From contig JAEEXG010000002.1 of assembly GCA_016291405.1 (NCBI GenBank), positions 1-64,000 on the forward strand: DNA of 64,000 bases. The letters run 5' to 3'. This document shows positions 1 to 10,871 of the stretch, in pieces (position 1 is the first letter of the stretch; the number at the start of each line of letters is the position of its first letter). The notes beneath the pieces were generated by a model. It made no database searches. It was not told where the DNA came from and saw only the letters and a list, made by a program, of their open reading frames with translations. Made by a program: the position numbers and the translations under genes. The DNA is from Lachnospiraceae bacterium (lineage in GTDB: Bacteria > Bacillota > Clostridia > Lachnospirales > Lachnospiraceae).

Positions 1-1375
1 TGTATTCTTTTATAGGTTCATCGGAAATCAGCTTCTTTTCAAATAAAGTTTCCTGCACATACTCAGGCGCTTTTTCAAAAACAAAACTATCTTTTCTTGA
101 ATTCTCAAAGGGCTCGGGTATTCTAACATCATTTGAAGGTTTTCCAAATTCTTTGGGCATTACGACAACGGTGTCATTATCATATTTTTCATTAGCATTT
201 ACAGAGTAATCATCATACTCTTCTTTTAAAGAAGATTCTTCTGTTAAGGATGATTCTTCCGTTACAGGAAATTCTTCTTTTAAAGGAAATTCTTCTTTTA
301 AAGGAAATTCTTCTCTAACAGGTTCCGTCTCCGGTTCATTAACAACCACCACATCCCTATCATCAACCGAAACCTTGGGAATTAAGTCTTTATTGTTAAA
401 TGCATCGTTTAAAGCCTCAATTACGGCATCAGACATAAATTCATTATCCGAAAACTTAACTTCCATTTTCTGCGGATGAACATTAACATCTATTGTGTCG
501 GGTGCAACGTCTATATAAAGAACACAGAAAGGAAACCTATGCTGCATCAAATAGTTTCTGTAGACTTCTTCGATTGCAGTATTAATTACCTTACTCTTTA
601 CAAATCGCTTGTTTACAAAATAAAGCTCTCCGTTTCTTGCCTGATATGAAAACTCAGGTTTTGCGCAAAAGCCTTTTATTTTAATGCCTAAAGACTCGTA
701 ATTTACTTCAAGCAATGCTTTGTAAACGTCCTTACCAAACACATGATAGATAACGTCTTTTAAAGCGCCGTTTCCGCCTGTTGAAAGTTTGGTTTTACCG
801 TTAACTATAAGCTGAAATGAGATGTCAGGATTTGACAAGGCAAACTTTTCAATTATATCTTCTACCATTGCGCCTTCCGCATTGGCGCTTTTTAAAAATT
901 TTCTTCTTGCGGGAGTGTTATAAAAAAGGTTTCTTACGATGAAAGTGGTTCCAATCGGAGCACCGACATCGGATTTATCAACCATTTTACCGCCTTCAAC
1001 AAGCACTCTTGTGCCAAGTAGCTCATCATAAGTCTTTGTGATCATTTCAGTCTTTGATACTGCACTTATGGCAGCCAAAGCTTCACCTCTAAAGCCTAAA
1101 GAAGCCAGGCTTTCCAGATCTTCGATTGAACGAAGCTTACTGGTTGCATGCCTTATAAAAGCTTTTTCGCATTCTTTTTTCTCTATTCCAAAACCGTCAT
1201 CGGTAACTCTTATTAAATCAATTCCGCCGCCTTTAATCTCAACACTTATTGACTTAGCACTAGCGTCGATTGAGTTTTCAACAAGCTCCTTAACAACATT
1301 TAAAGGACGCTCAACCACTTCACCTGCGGCTATCTTATCAATGGTTTCACTGCTTAATAAAACAATCTCTCTCAT
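1..1375 (-). CDS. mutL: DNA mismatch repair protein MutL (C-terminus beyond window edge)
   Basis: Minus-strand translation starts MREIVLLSSETIDKIAAGEVVERPLNVVKELVENSIDA, with GFRGEALAAI and the GHKL ATPase motifs; directly downstream of mutS. Confidence 0.97.
   Translation of the reverse strand, partial: MREIVLLSSETIDKIAAGEVVERPLNVVKELVENSIDASAKSISVEIKGGGIDLIRVTDDGFGIEKKECEKAFIRHATSKLRSIEDLESLASLGFRGEALAAISAVSKTEMITKTYDELLGTRVLVEGGKMVDKSDVGAPIGTTFIVRNLFYNTPARRKFLKSANAEGAMVEDIIEKFALSNPDISFQLIVNGKTKLSTGGNGALKDVIYHVFGKDVYKALLEVNYESLGIKIKGFCAKPEFSYQARNGELYFVNKRFVKSKVINTAIEEVYRNYLMQHRFPFCVLYIDVAPDTIDVNVHPQKMEVKFSDNEFMSDAVIEALNDAFNNKDLIPKVSVDDRDVVVVNEPETEPVREEFPLKEEFPLKEEFPVTEESSLTEESSLKEEYDDYSVNANEKYDNDTVVVMPKEFGKPSNDVRIPEPFENSRKDSFVFEKAPEYVQETLFEKKLISDEPIKEY
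231..320. repeat. 18-bp degenerate tandem repeat in MutL linker
   Basis: Five units; GGAAATTCTTCTTTTAAA occurs twice exactly; encodes EEFPLK-like hexapeptides. Confidence 0.85.
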
Positions 1376-1387
1376 GTTTATACCCCC

Positions 1388-4042
1388 TTAAGCCTTCCAC
1401 CTGTTTTTTAACATGTTTTGGAATTTTGAAAGCTGATTAAGCGCATCCAAAGGAGTGATGTTTGTTAAATCAAGAGATTTTAATTCTTCCAAAACATCTT
1501 CATCTTTTACTGTATCAAACAAAGAAATCTGATTATAATCAAAGTCATCCTTTTCAGGCCTTTTCTTTATGCCGTCATTTTTGATGTTTACGGCAATGCT
1601 TTGAACTTTTTCCGTTATATCATTATCGGATAACTGCTCTGCAATTTCTTTTGCTCTGTTTAAAACAATATCGGGAATTCCTGCAAGACGGGCAACCTGA
1701 ATACCGTAACTTCTGTCTGCCCCTCCGGGAATAATCTTTCTTAAAAAGACTATGTCATCCCCTTCTTCTTTTACCGCAACACAATAATTGTTTACATTGT
1801 CCATCTTATCTTCAAGCTCTGTAAGCTCATGATAATGGGTTGCAAACAATGTTTTAGCACCTAAAATCTTTTTATTGCTTATATGCTCTATTACAGCCCA
1901 GGCAATTGACAATCCGTCGAAAGTAGATGTTCCTCTTCCGATTTCATCAAGTATTAGCAAGCTCTTTTGAGTGGCATTTCTTAAAATGTTTGCCACTTCA
2001 TTCATTTCAACCATGAAGGTACTCTGACCGCTTGCTAAATCGTCCGAAGCTCCCACTCTTGTAAACAGTCTGTCCACAATACCGATATCGGCCTTCTCTG
2101 CGGGCACAAAGGAGCCTATCTGGGCCATTAGTACAATTAACGCCACCTGTCTCATATAAGTGGATTTACCGGCCATATTGGGGCCTGTAATAATGCTTAT
2201 ACAGTTTTTATCGTTATCAAGCTTAGTGTCGTTTGGAATAAACAATCCGCCGTCCATAAGCTTTTCAACAACAGGGTGTCTTCCTGCTTTAATAGAAATA
2301 TGACCTTTTTCGTTAAGTGAAGGTCTTGTATATTTGTTTTGCTCCGCAACATATGCAAGGGATGCAAAAACATCAAGTTTTGCTACGGCCTTTGATGTTT
2401 CATAAATTCTTGAAACATTCGCTGCTATAGTATCTCTTACATTACAAAAAACATCATACTCAAGGCCAAAGAGCTTATCCTGAGCATTTAAAATGTTTTC
2501 TTCCATCTCCTTTAGTTCGGGAGTAGTGTATCTTTCCGCGTTTGTAAGAGTCTGTTTTCTGATATAGTCTGAAGGCACCAAATCCTTATATGAATTTGTA
2601 ACTTCATAATAGTAGCCAAATACCTTGTTGTATTTGATTTTAAGATTCTTAATGCCAGTTCTTTCTCTGTCTTTTTCTTCCAAGGCTAAAAGCCAGTCTT
2701 TTCCTTCGGTCTTTGCATTTCTGAAATGATCTATTTCAGGCATATATCCGCTCTTTACGATTCCACCTTCTTTTAAAGTAATGGCAGGTTCATCCAAAAT
2801 AGCTTCATTAATCAAAGAATACAAATCGCCCAAAGTATCTATGCTTTCAAATATTTCCTGAGAAAGCTTTGAAGAAAAATCATTAAGGATTGTTTTTATA
2901 TGAGGAAGTATATAAAGAGAATTCTTAAAGGCAATCAAATCTCTTGGATTTGCCGTCTTATAAGTAATTCTTCCAAGAAGTCTTTCAAGGTCATAAACCT
3001 CGTTTAAATACTCTCTTAATTCCTCTCTGTTTATTGAATCTTTTAAAAGTTCATCAACAAAATCAAGACGTTCATTCATTTCGGAAACGTCCAATAAAGG
3101 CTGTTCTATATAGCTTCTTAAAAGTCTTCCACCCATAGCGGTCTTTGTTTTATCCAATACCCAAAGAAGCGAACCGCGCTTTTGCTTTTCACGCATGGTT
3201 TCACATAATTCTAGGTTTCTTCTTGTTGAAGAATCAAGATGCATGAAATTAGTGGAATCATATACGTGAACGGTTGAAATGTTTTCTAATGAATTCTTTT
3301 GAGTATCATACAAGAAAGAAAGCATTGCGCCTGCGGCAATTGTTCCCATCTTATAATCAAGAAGCCCAAGGCCTTCTACGGAATTAACCTTAAAATGCTC
3401 TTTTAAATTCCTTAAGCAGTCTTTTTCATCAAAATGATATGCATCAATTGAATTAATTGATACGTCGGTTCTTTCTTTAATGGATTTAAAAGGAAAATCA
3501 GACATCATAAAAGGTTCGTTACAAATGATTTCATTTGGCGAATACCTTTGAACTTCATCAAGAATACCTCTTATATCCTTAACTTCCGTAACAAAAAAAT
3601 CTCCCGTGGTAATATCTGCCACCGATATACCGATACCGTTATCAAGGTAGCAAATACACATAAGGAAATTGTTTGTTCGTTCATCAATTAAAGAAGTATC
3701 AAGATTGGTTCCTTTAGAAACAATCCTGATTACTTCTCTTTTTACTAAGCCCTTTGCAAGCTTTGGATCTTCAACCTGTTCGCAAATGGCTACTTTGTAG
3801 CCTTTTGTTACAAGTCTGTTTAAATAAGAGTCAACCGCATGGTAAGGAATACCGCACATAGGCGCTCTTTCATCCTGACCGCAGCTTTTACCGGTAAGTG
3901 TTAATTCAAGTTCTTTTGAAGCAACTTTAGCGTCTTCAAAAAACATCTCATAAAAATCACCGAGTCTGTAAAACAATATGCAATCCGGATACTCTTTTTT
4001 AGTCTCCAGATATTGTTGCATCATAGGCGTAAAATCTGCCAC
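1388..4042 (-). CDS. mutS: DNA mismatch repair protein MutS
   Basis: MMQQYLETKKEYPDCILFYRLGDFYEMF; Walker A TGPNMAGKSTYMRQ; LDEIGRGTSTFDG. Confidence 0.99.
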   Translation of the reverse strand: MADFTPMMQQYLETKKEYPDCILFYRLGDFYEMFFEDAKVASKELELTLTGKSCGQDERAPMCGIPYHAVDSYLNRLVTKGYKVAICEQVEDPKLAKGLVKREVIRIVSKGTNLDTSLIDERTNNFLMCICYLDNGIGISVADITTGDFFVTEVKDIRGILDEVQRYSPNEIICNEPFMMSDFPFKSIKERTDVSINSIDAYHFDEKDCLRNLKEHFKVNSVEGLGLLDYKMGTIAAGAMLSFLYDTQKNSLENISTVHVYDSTNFMHLDSSTRRNLELCETMREKQKRGSLLWVLDKTKTAMGGRLLRSYIEQPLLDVSEMNERLDFVDELLKDSINREELREYLNEVYDLERLLGRITYKTANPRDLIAFKNSLYILPHIKTILNDFSSKLSQEIFESIDTLGDLYSLINEAILDEPAITLKEGGIVKSGYMPEIDHFRNAKTEGKDWLLALEEKDRERTGIKNLKIKYNKVFGYYYEVTNSYKDLVPSDYIRKQTLTNAERYTTPELKEMEENILNAQDKLFGLEYDVFCNVRDTIAANVSRIYETSKAVAKLDVFASLAYVAEQNKYTRPSLNEKGHISIKAGRHPVVEKLMDGGLFIPNDTKLDNDKNCISIITGPNMAGKSTYMRQVALIVLMAQIGSFVPAEKADIGIVDRLFTRVGASDDLASGQSTFMVEMNEVANILRNATQKSLLILDEIGRGTSTFDGLSIAWAVIEHISNKKILGAKTLFATHYHELTELEDKMDNVNNYCVAVKEEGDDIVFLRKIIPGGADRSYGIQVARLAGIPDIVLNRAKEIAEQLSDNDITEKVQSIAVNIKNDGIKKRPEKDDFDYNQISLFDTVKDEDVLEELKSLDLTNITPLDALNQLSKFQNMLKNRWKA

Positions 4043-4064
4043 TTTTTTGTCCTGCCTTTACTTA

Positions 4065-5477
4065 TCAGTCAACCACATCTCCGTCATAATAAAAACCATG
4101 ACACTTGGTAAGCTTAACATTTACAAAGCTACCTATCATGGAAGAATCGCCTTTGAAATGAACGACTGTATTTGATGACATTCTTCCGTCCAAATATGAA
4201 TCGTCCTGTTCATTGATTTCTTCACACAAAACTCTTACTACCCTGTTTTCAAATCGAGCGGTTCTTTCTTTAGCCATTTCCTGGACTGTAGATAAAACCA
4301 TGTCGAAATGTTTCTTTACATCCTCTAAGGGAACCTGGTCGGGCATTGAAGCCGCAGGGGTATCCGTTCTCTTAGAATAAATGAATGTAAATGCGTTATC
4401 GTATTTAGCCTTTTTAATAACATCAATGGTCTCTAAAACATCTTCGTAGGTCTCACCGGGGAAACCGACAATAATGTCAGTTGTAATAGAAATATCCGGC
4501 ATTGCCTTTCTTATTTTTTCAACCAAAGCCAAATACTGTTCTTTTGTATATCTACGATTCATTCGTCTTAAAACTTCAGTTGAGCCTGACTGAAGAGGCA
4601 AATGAATGTGTTTACAAATCTTTTTGGAGTTAGCCATCACCTCAATTAATTCATCAGATAAATCCTTGGGGTGAGATGTCATAAAGCGGATTCTTTCAAT
4701 TCCTTCAACTTCTTCAACCATCTTTAAAAGTTCTGGGAAAGAAACCTCATTGTCAAGATTGTTTCCGTATGAGTTAACGTTTTGTCCAAGAAGCATAACT
4801 TCTTTAACGCCGTCATCGGCAAGACGCTTAATCTCTTCAATTATTTCTTCATGTCTTCTGCTTCGTTCTCTTCCTCTAACGAAAGGAACGATACAGTAAG
4901 TACAGAAGTTATTACAGCCAAACATAATGTTTACGCCTGACTTAAATTTATACTTTCTTGCAACGGGAAGCCTTTCAACAACCTTGTCAGTGCTTTCCCA
5001 GATTTCGATTACCTGCTTGTTTTCTTCATATGTACGAAGTAAAAGCTGAGGAAAGCTAAAAATATTGTGGGTACCAAAAACAAGATCAACGAAGGGATAA
5101 CTCTTTTTAATCTTTTCTATAACAGAAGGTTCCTGCATCATGCATCCGCATAAGGCAATCTTCATTTCTTTATTCTTTTTCTTGTGGCTCTTTAAAGCTC
5201 CGAGTCTTCCGTAAACTCTCTGGTTTGCGTTATCTCTGACTGTACAGGTATTGTAAATAACAAAGTCCGCATCATCTGCTTCATCAAGCTTTTCTTCAAA
5301 GCCCACAGACTTTAAAATACCAAGAATCTTTTCTGAGTCCCTGGCATTCATTTGACAACCGAAAGTGGTCACCTGACAGGTTAACTTTCTTCCAAGCTTC
5401 TGCTCTTTGTTGTAAACAAGCTTTCTTAACTTATCAATGTAGTCTAACTGCAATAATTCATCGTCGTTGTAAATCAA
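4065..5477 (-). CDS. miaB: tRNA (N6-isopentenyladenosine(37)-C2)-methylthiotransferase MiaB
   Basis: UPF0004 N-terminus TFGCQMNARDSE; radical SAM FGCNNFCTYCIVPFVRGRERSR; TRAM-like C-terminus. Confidence 0.97.
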   Translation of the reverse strand: MIYNDDELLQLDYIDKLRKLVYNKEQKLGRKLTCQVTTFGCQMNARDSEKILGILKSVGFEEKLDEADDADFVIYNTCTVRDNANQRVYGRLGALKSHKKKNKEMKIALCGCMMQEPSVIEKIKKSYPFVDLVFGTHNIFSFPQLLLRTYEENKQVIEIWESTDKVVERLPVARKYKFKSGVNIMFGCNNFCTYCIVPFVRGRERSRRHEEIIEEIKRLADDGVKEVMLLGQNVNSYGNNLDNEVSFPELLKMVEEVEGIERIRFMTSHPKDLSDELIEVMANSKKICKHIHLPLQSGSTEVLRRMNRRYTKEQYLALVEKIRKAMPDISITTDIIVGFPGETYEDVLETIDVIKKAKYDNAFTFIYSKRTDTPAASMPDQVPLEDVKKHFDMVLSTVQEMAKERTARFENRVVRVLCEEINEQDDSYLDGRMSSNTVVHFKGDSSMIGSFVNVKLTKCHGFYYDGDVVD

Positions 5478-5479
5478 TA

Positions 5480-6088
5480 TTAAATCCTCAAACTATCTAT
5501 CATATTTATATCCAAAACACGAGTTTTTTCTGTAATAACATAATTCATCTTTATATCGTGTTCCTCATTTGGAATCGTATCCGTAACCTGCATGGAAAAG
5601 CAAAGGCCGATTTTAAGCATTTCATCTTTATCTTTTAAATAATTATCATAATAGCCTTTACCGTATCCAAGCCTGTAATTGTCTTTTGAAAAAGCAACTC
5701 CCGGCACAAAAACCACAGTCTTTGAAAGGTCGATTTCATCTAAAGAAAACACCCTGTCTAAAGAACCAATGGGTTCTTTAATCCCCATAAAGCCATCAAT
5801 TAATTCTTGTGTAGAATAGATCTGATAAAACTCCATTCTTGCTTCCATGAAGTTTTCACACACCTTAGGCAAGAAAACTTTCTTGTTATCTAAAAGTGCG
5901 GCTTCAATCAAAGAAAAAGTTCCGACTTCACCATGAAAGTCAGAATATAACAAAATGCATTCGGCATTTCTGTATAAAGAAGACCTTATAATATTCCTTT
6001 GAATTTTGTTTGAAAACTCAACCCAATCATCTGATTTGATAGCATCACGCTTATCAATCAAATCCTTCCTTATTTCCCTTTTATCCAT
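5480..6088 (-). CDS. 5-formyltetrahydrofolate cyclo-ligase family protein
   Basis: FVPGVAFSKDNYRLGYGKGYYDNYL signature. Confidence 0.92.
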   Translation of the reverse strand: MDKREIRKDLIDKRDAIKSDDWVEFSNKIQRNIIRSSLYRNAECILLYSDFHGEVGTFSLIEAALLDNKKVFLPKVCENFMEARMEFYQIYSTQELIDGFMGIKEPIGSLDRVFSLDEIDLSKTVVFVPGVAFSKDNYRLGYGKGYYDNYLKDKDEMLKIGLCFSMQVTDTIPNEEHDIKMNYVITEKTRVLDINMIDSLRI

Positions 6089-6111
6089 CCCTTATACACC
6101 CAATATAAACG

Positions 6112-6330
6112 TTACTTTATCTTGTGAACCTTTGTTATTGAACCATCCAATTCCTGAATCTCTATGTTTTCAAGCTGTGCCTTTAAGCCTTTTTTAATAG
6201 AATCGATATAATCCTGTCTTAAAGACTTTTGTTCCAATGCTTCTTCATTGGTTAATGCTCTTTCTTTAGACAAATGATAAAGCTCATTGATACGCTTTAT
6301 TTTTTCATCCATAGTCATTTTGGTACTCAT
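6112..6330 (-). CDS. DUF896 family small protein (YnzC-like)
   Basis: KIKRINELYHLSKERALTNEEALEQKSLRQDYI is typical of DUF896. Confidence 0.85.
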   Translation of the reverse strand: MSTKMTMDEKIKRINELYHLSKERALTNEEALEQKSLRQDYIDSIKKGLKAQLENIEIQELDGSITKVHKIK

Positions 6331-6342
6331 AAAATCCTCCGC

Positions 6343-7974
6343 CTAAAAAGGCTTATATTTACTTATAATTTTTTCAAATACTTTCATGCCGTCCATGGCA
6401 GCAGATGTGATTCCGCCTGCATAGCCCGCACCTTCTCCGCAAGGATAAACTCCTTTAACGTTTATGCTTTCAAATGAATCAAATTCTCTTGTAATTCTTA
6501 CAGGCGAAGATGTTCTGCTTTCAACGGCACTAAGTAAAGCATAGTCACTTGAAAATCCCGGAATAATTTTATTAAAATAATCAATTCCTTCTACTATTGC
6601 TTCAGACATCTCCTTAGGAAGAATACTACTGACTTTCGCTTTTGTATATACCCCTTTAGTCTGAGGCTTAACAGCCATTAATTCATCAAGGTTTTGATCG
6701 TTAAGATTTTCAAATCCGTTTACTTCAGCCTTAAAGTCTGAATAGAATTCAACGGGAATAGCTCCGTTTCCTTCTTTATAGGCATTTCTTTCAATCTTTC
6801 TTTGAAATTCAACACCAGCCAAAGGATGTTCGCTTTCATAGTCTTTTGAAGAAACGCTTACAACAATTGCAGAATTTGCATTTTCTCCGTCACGCTTTGA
6901 ATAGCTCATACCGTTAACGCATAAGCATTCAGGCTCAGAAGAAGCATTGACTACATAGCCTCCGGGACACATACAAAAAGAATATACACCGCGTCCACTC
7001 GTAGACTTATAGGTTAACTTATAAGATGCCGGAGGAAGATATTTTAAAATCTCCTCATTATCCGTATAAAGAGCTTTATCAATCATCTTCTGACTATGCT
7101 CAATTCTAAAGCCCACCGCAAAATCTTTTTGCTCCATCTTTAAGCCTTTATCATAAAGCATCTTAAAGGTGTCTCTGGCGCTGTGTCCGATACAAAGCAC
7201 CAGATTGTCGCACTCTAACGTATTGTTTGAATTTATTGTTACAGAGCTTACTCTACCGTCGTTAATCGATATGTCGGTAAGTTCTGCATTAAACCTTATT
7301 TCACCGCCATAAGCCTTTATATCTTCTCTCATGGCCTTAATTACATCCCTTAATACATCGGTGCCGATATGAGGCTTTGCTTCATAAAGGATGTTGGGAT
7401 TTGCTCCGTACTTAACAAAAATCTCAAGAACTTCTTTGTTTCTTCCAAATTTATCTTTAACCAAAGTGTTAAGCTTTCCGTCACTGAAAGTTCCGGCGCC
7501 GCCTTCTCCGAATAAGACATTAGAATTCCTGTTTAAATTACCTGTAGTCCAGAAGCTTTCAATATCTTTAGTTCTTGTGTCAATGTCAAAGCCTCTTTCT
7601 ATTAAAATGGGCTTATATCCTGCTTTAGCCAAAAAATACGCACAAAATAGCCCTGCAGGGCCTGCACCGACGATTATAGGCCTTGAGCGCATGAATTCTT
7701 TACCGGTTATTTCGTAAGTATATTTAACAGGTTTGTACAAAGAAACCTGATTGTTATGAGCATGCCTTCTTAAAACACTGTCTTCATGCTTAACTTCACA
7801 TGCAATGGAGTAGACAATAAATATATCAGGTTTCTTTCTTGCATCGATTGATTTTTTCTCAATTGAAAGAGAAATAATATCTTCGGGTAAAACCTTCAAA
7901 ATCGATGCTGCTTTTAAGCGAAGTGCATTTTCCTTAGCATCCGGTTTTAACTTTATTTGATTAATTAAAATCAT
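6343..7974 (-). CDS. NAD(P)/FAD-dependent oxidoreductase
   Basis: PIIVGAGPAGLFCAYFLAKAGYKPILIERG Rossmann motif; C-terminal YPCGEGAGYAGGITSAAMDGM. Confidence 0.88.
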   Translation of the reverse strand: MILINQIKLKPDAKENALRLKAASILKVLPEDIISLSIEKKSIDARKKPDIFIVYSIACEVKHEDSVLRRHAHNNQVSLYKPVKYTYEITGKEFMRSRPIIVGAGPAGLFCAYFLAKAGYKPILIERGFDIDTRTKDIESFWTTGNLNRNSNVLFGEGGAGTFSDGKLNTLVKDKFGRNKEVLEIFVKYGANPNILYEAKPHIGTDVLRDVIKAMREDIKAYGGEIRFNAELTDISINDGRVSSVTINSNNTLECDNLVLCIGHSARDTFKMLYDKGLKMEQKDFAVGFRIEHSQKMIDKALYTDNEEILKYLPPASYKLTYKSTSGRGVYSFCMCPGGYVVNASSEPECLCVNGMSYSKRDGENANSAIVVSVSSKDYESEHPLAGVEFQRKIERNAYKEGNGAIPVEFYSDFKAEVNGFENLNDQNLDELMAVKPQTKGVYTKAKVSSILPKEMSEAIVEGIDYFNKIIPGFSSDYALLSAVESRTSSPVRITREFDSFESINVKGVYPCGEGAGYAGGITSAAMDGMKVFEKIISKYKPF

Positions 7975-9209
7975 TATTTATCCTCTTGTTTGCCGGCGGC
8001 TCTTCCTGCAATAATTCCCGTAGAAAAAGCCCATTGTAAATTGTAACCTCCGCATAACCCGTCTACATTTAACAATTCGCCTGTAATAAAGAGATTCTTA
8101 TGAAGCTTTGATTCAAGGTCATCAGTCACTTCACTTGTTAAAATACCGCCGCCTGTAACCTGAGCTTTGTCAAAGCCGTTAACATCGGTAGCTTTAACGG
8201 TAACCTCTTTTAAGCTTAATACAGCATTTAAAAGAGTGTCTTTATCAACATCCGAAACTTTCATTGAAGGCTTTAAGCCTGATCTTTTGATAATTTCGGT
8301 ATTAAGCTTTTTGTTGTGAAGCCCTACAAAGAATTCTTCCAAAGTCTGATTTGGATGAAGAAGCATTTTAGGAACTATAAATGCTTTGAGGTTTTCTTCT
8401 TCAATACCGGGAAGTAAATCAAGTACAACTTCAACCTTCTTCTTATTATCCAAAAACTCTGCAACACAGTGGCTTATCTGGAAAGAAACAATTCCCGAAA
8501 TTCCGGAGTCAGTGAAAAGCAACTCCCCTCCCTGACTCATAATAAGGTTTTCATCGGCAAATAAATAAAGCACACAATCACTCTTTACTCCCGATAAACC
8601 CTTAAAATTTAATCCATCACATTTAATCTGAGTAAGGGCCGGATATAATTTGGTTGATTTATGATCAAGCTTATTTAAAATGTCGTATCCGTTAACAGTT
8701 TCTTTAGGTGCAAGACCCGCTTTACCGCCTGTAGAAACAATAACGGCATCAAATTCATAAGTATCGCCGTTTTCAAGTTTTACGACATATTTGTCATTTT
8801 TGTTTAAAACAGAAATTACATTACTATCCGTCTTTACGTCTACATTCTTTTCGCTTAAAGCCTGCCTTAACAAGTCCAATACTGCTGAAGCCTGTTCGCA
8901 TGAAGGATAAAAATATCCGTTCTTTTCACGAATCAAAAGACCCAAGCCGGTAAAATACATTAAAAGCTCCGAATTACCAAACTTAGATAAAACTCTTTCG
9001 ACAAAATCATCATCGTCGGTATAGTAATAATCTTTTGAAATATTGGCATTGGTAAAATTGCATCTACCGTTTCCCGTTACCAATATCTTTTTACCGACAC
9101 GGTCCTTTTTTTCAAATAAAGTAACCGCTGCACCTTCTCCTGCCGCTTCAATGGCAGCCATCAATCCACTTGCACCAGCTCCGATAATTCCGACATTTTT
9201 CATATTCAC
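7974..9209 (-). CDS. NAD(P)/FAD-dependent oxidoreductase, HI0933/YhiN family
   Basis: NVGIIGAGASGLMAAIEAAGEGAAVTLFEKKDRVGKKILVTGNGRCNFTN; GELLNVDGLCGGYNLQWAFSTG. Confidence 0.92.
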   Translation of the reverse strand: MNMKNVGIIGAGASGLMAAIEAAGEGAAVTLFEKKDRVGKKILVTGNGRCNFTNANISKDYYYTDDDDFVERVLSKFGNSELLMYFTGLGLLIREKNGYFYPSCEQASAVLDLLRQALSEKNVDVKTDSNVISVLNKNDKYVVKLENGDTYEFDAVIVSTGGKAGLAPKETVNGYDILNKLDHKSTKLYPALTQIKCDGLNFKGLSGVKSDCVLYLFADENLIMSQGGELLFTDSGISGIVSFQISHCVAEFLDNKKKVEVVLDLLPGIEEENLKAFIVPKMLLHPNQTLEEFFVGLHNKKLNTEIIKRSGLKPSMKVSDVDKDTLLNAVLSLKEVTVKATDVNGFDKAQVTGGGILTSEVTDDLESKLHKNLFITGELLNVDGLCGGYNLQWAFSTGIIAGRAAGKQEDK

Positions 9210-9212
9210 CCC

Positions 9213-10868
9213 TTACGCACATAAATGCAAACGTTTAAAGATTTTATATAACTTGCTTCCGCCCGGGAACTTTTCAAGCTCATATCTTGTAATACCCTTT
9301 GTAAGAAGCATTGTTATTAAATAAACTACTGCACCCACAAGCACAGATAAAACAACGGTAAATCTGCTGTGTAATACCTTAGACAATACACTGTCTAGCA
9401 CAAAGACAATCAAGCCCATTGCCAACGAGCACAAAAGGGGTAAAACGAATGTCTTTTTTACTTCCTGTCTGTAATTAAGTATTCTCCTGATGGAAACAAT
9501 ATTCATAGCAAATATTGCCAATGCAAAAATGTTGTTTGATAATGCAACAGCATAAATGTTTAAATCAGTAAAATACAAAAGCGAAAGCAAAATACTTGCA
9601 TGAATCACAATTGCAATAAGGCCGTGAGTAATAGGCTTAATAAGCCTTCCCATTCCCTGAAGTATACCGTTTGTAAGAGTTGATAAAGAAAACAGCACAA
9701 CACCGATACTTCCGATTCTTAAAAGATTGGGCGCCGTGGGAGTCTTTGTTGAAAATAACATCCACACTACGTTAGGAGCAACAACTGCCAAGCCAATAGC
9801 ACAAGGAAAAGCAATAATCATTACAAGCCTTATTACGCTTTCAATCTTTTGATTTAACTCATGATATTCTTTTCTTTTCATAAGTCCCGATATTGTAGGT
9901 ACCGTTGACATGCCCATTGAAGCAGCAATTGCAATGGGGACATTAATAAGCACTAAATATTTTCCTGAATAAATGCCCCAGTTGACGGATTTAATAGCCT
10001 CTAAGCCCTTAACATCCATCATCCAGTTATGAAGGCACATATCAAGATAATTTGAAATATTATTCACAAAAGAACCAACCGTTATAGGAACAATGGTAAC
10101 AAGCAAAGCCTTGTAAATATCCCATGATGAGTCAATAACATGGGTAGGATCTCTGAAAATACGCTTCTGGAAGGTTCTCTTATTTGCTTTATAAACCAAA
10201 ATCATAAAGGTCAAAGCAAATGCCGCGCCAACCGTATATCCTAAAGTAGCACCCGCAGCACCATATGCATTGGCGTAGTTTTCATTTTGTAAAAGTGCAC
10301 CGACTTTACGTCCATACTTGGTAAAATAATATGCACAACCAAGGCCTACAGGGACAAGGACAATTGTCTCAATAAGCTGAGAACAAGCGGTTTGGACCAT
10401 TGAGCCCATTCCTTGGAAATAACCTCTGAATACCGCACTTATACAAAAGAGCAAAAGTGCCGGAGCCAAAACTCTTAAAGCAAGATAGCTCATAGGCTCG
10501 TGGTTCATCTTTGATAATCCATCAGCAAAAACAAACACAAAGCCTGAAACAAGCAAACCTAAAATAACGGCAAATCTTAAAGTGCACTTAAATATCTTGT
10601 CTGCATTTCTGTATTCACCCTTACTCACCTTCGCCGAAACAAGCTTTGAAACCGCAAGGGGAATACCGTAAACAGAAACTGTAAAAGCCACATTATATAC
10701 TTCATAAGCCGCGGAATAATAAGCGTTACCCACGTCTCCGATAATGTATGGCATGGGAATTCTTTTAGCAAGTCCCAATACTCTTACTAAAATTCCCGCT
10801 ATAGCAAGGATGCTTCCCTGCACCAAAAAATTATTAAATTTATTCTTTTCGTTCTTCTCAATAGGCAT
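9213..10868 (-). CDS. Polysaccharide biosynthesis protein / SpoVB-MurJ-like MOP flippase
   Basis: Polytopic membrane protein; GSILAIAGILVRVLGLAKRIPMPYIIGDVGNAYYSAAYEVYN. Confidence 0.85.
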   Translation of the reverse strand: MPIEKNEKNKFNNFLVQGSILAIAGILVRVLGLAKRIPMPYIIGDVGNAYYSAAYEVYNVAFTVSVYGIPLAVSKLVSAKVSKGEYRNADKIFKCTLRFAVILGLLVSGFVFVFADGLSKMNHEPMSYLALRVLAPALLLFCISAVFRGYFQGMGSMVQTACSQLIETIVLVPVGLGCAYYFTKYGRKVGALLQNENYANAYGAAGATLGYTVGAAFALTFMILVYKANKRTFQKRIFRDPTHVIDSSWDIYKALLVTIVPITVGSFVNNISNYLDMCLHNWMMDVKGLEAIKSVNWGIYSGKYLVLINVPIAIAASMGMSTVPTISGLMKRKEYHELNQKIESVIRLVMIIAFPCAIGLAVVAPNVVWMLFSTKTPTAPNLLRIGSIGVVLFSLSTLTNGILQGMGRLIKPITHGLIAIVIHASILLSLLYFTDLNIYAVALSNNIFALAIFAMNIVSIRRILNYRQEVKKTFVLPLLCSLAMGLIVFVLDSVLSKVLHSRFTVVLSVLVGAVVYLITMLLTKGITRYELEKFPGGSKLYKIFKRLHLCA

Positions 10869-10871
10869 TAA

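Noticed and set aside
1038-1391. 117-aa plus-strand ORF
   Set aside because: Antisense to the mutL N-terminus, which has unmistakable GHKL motifs
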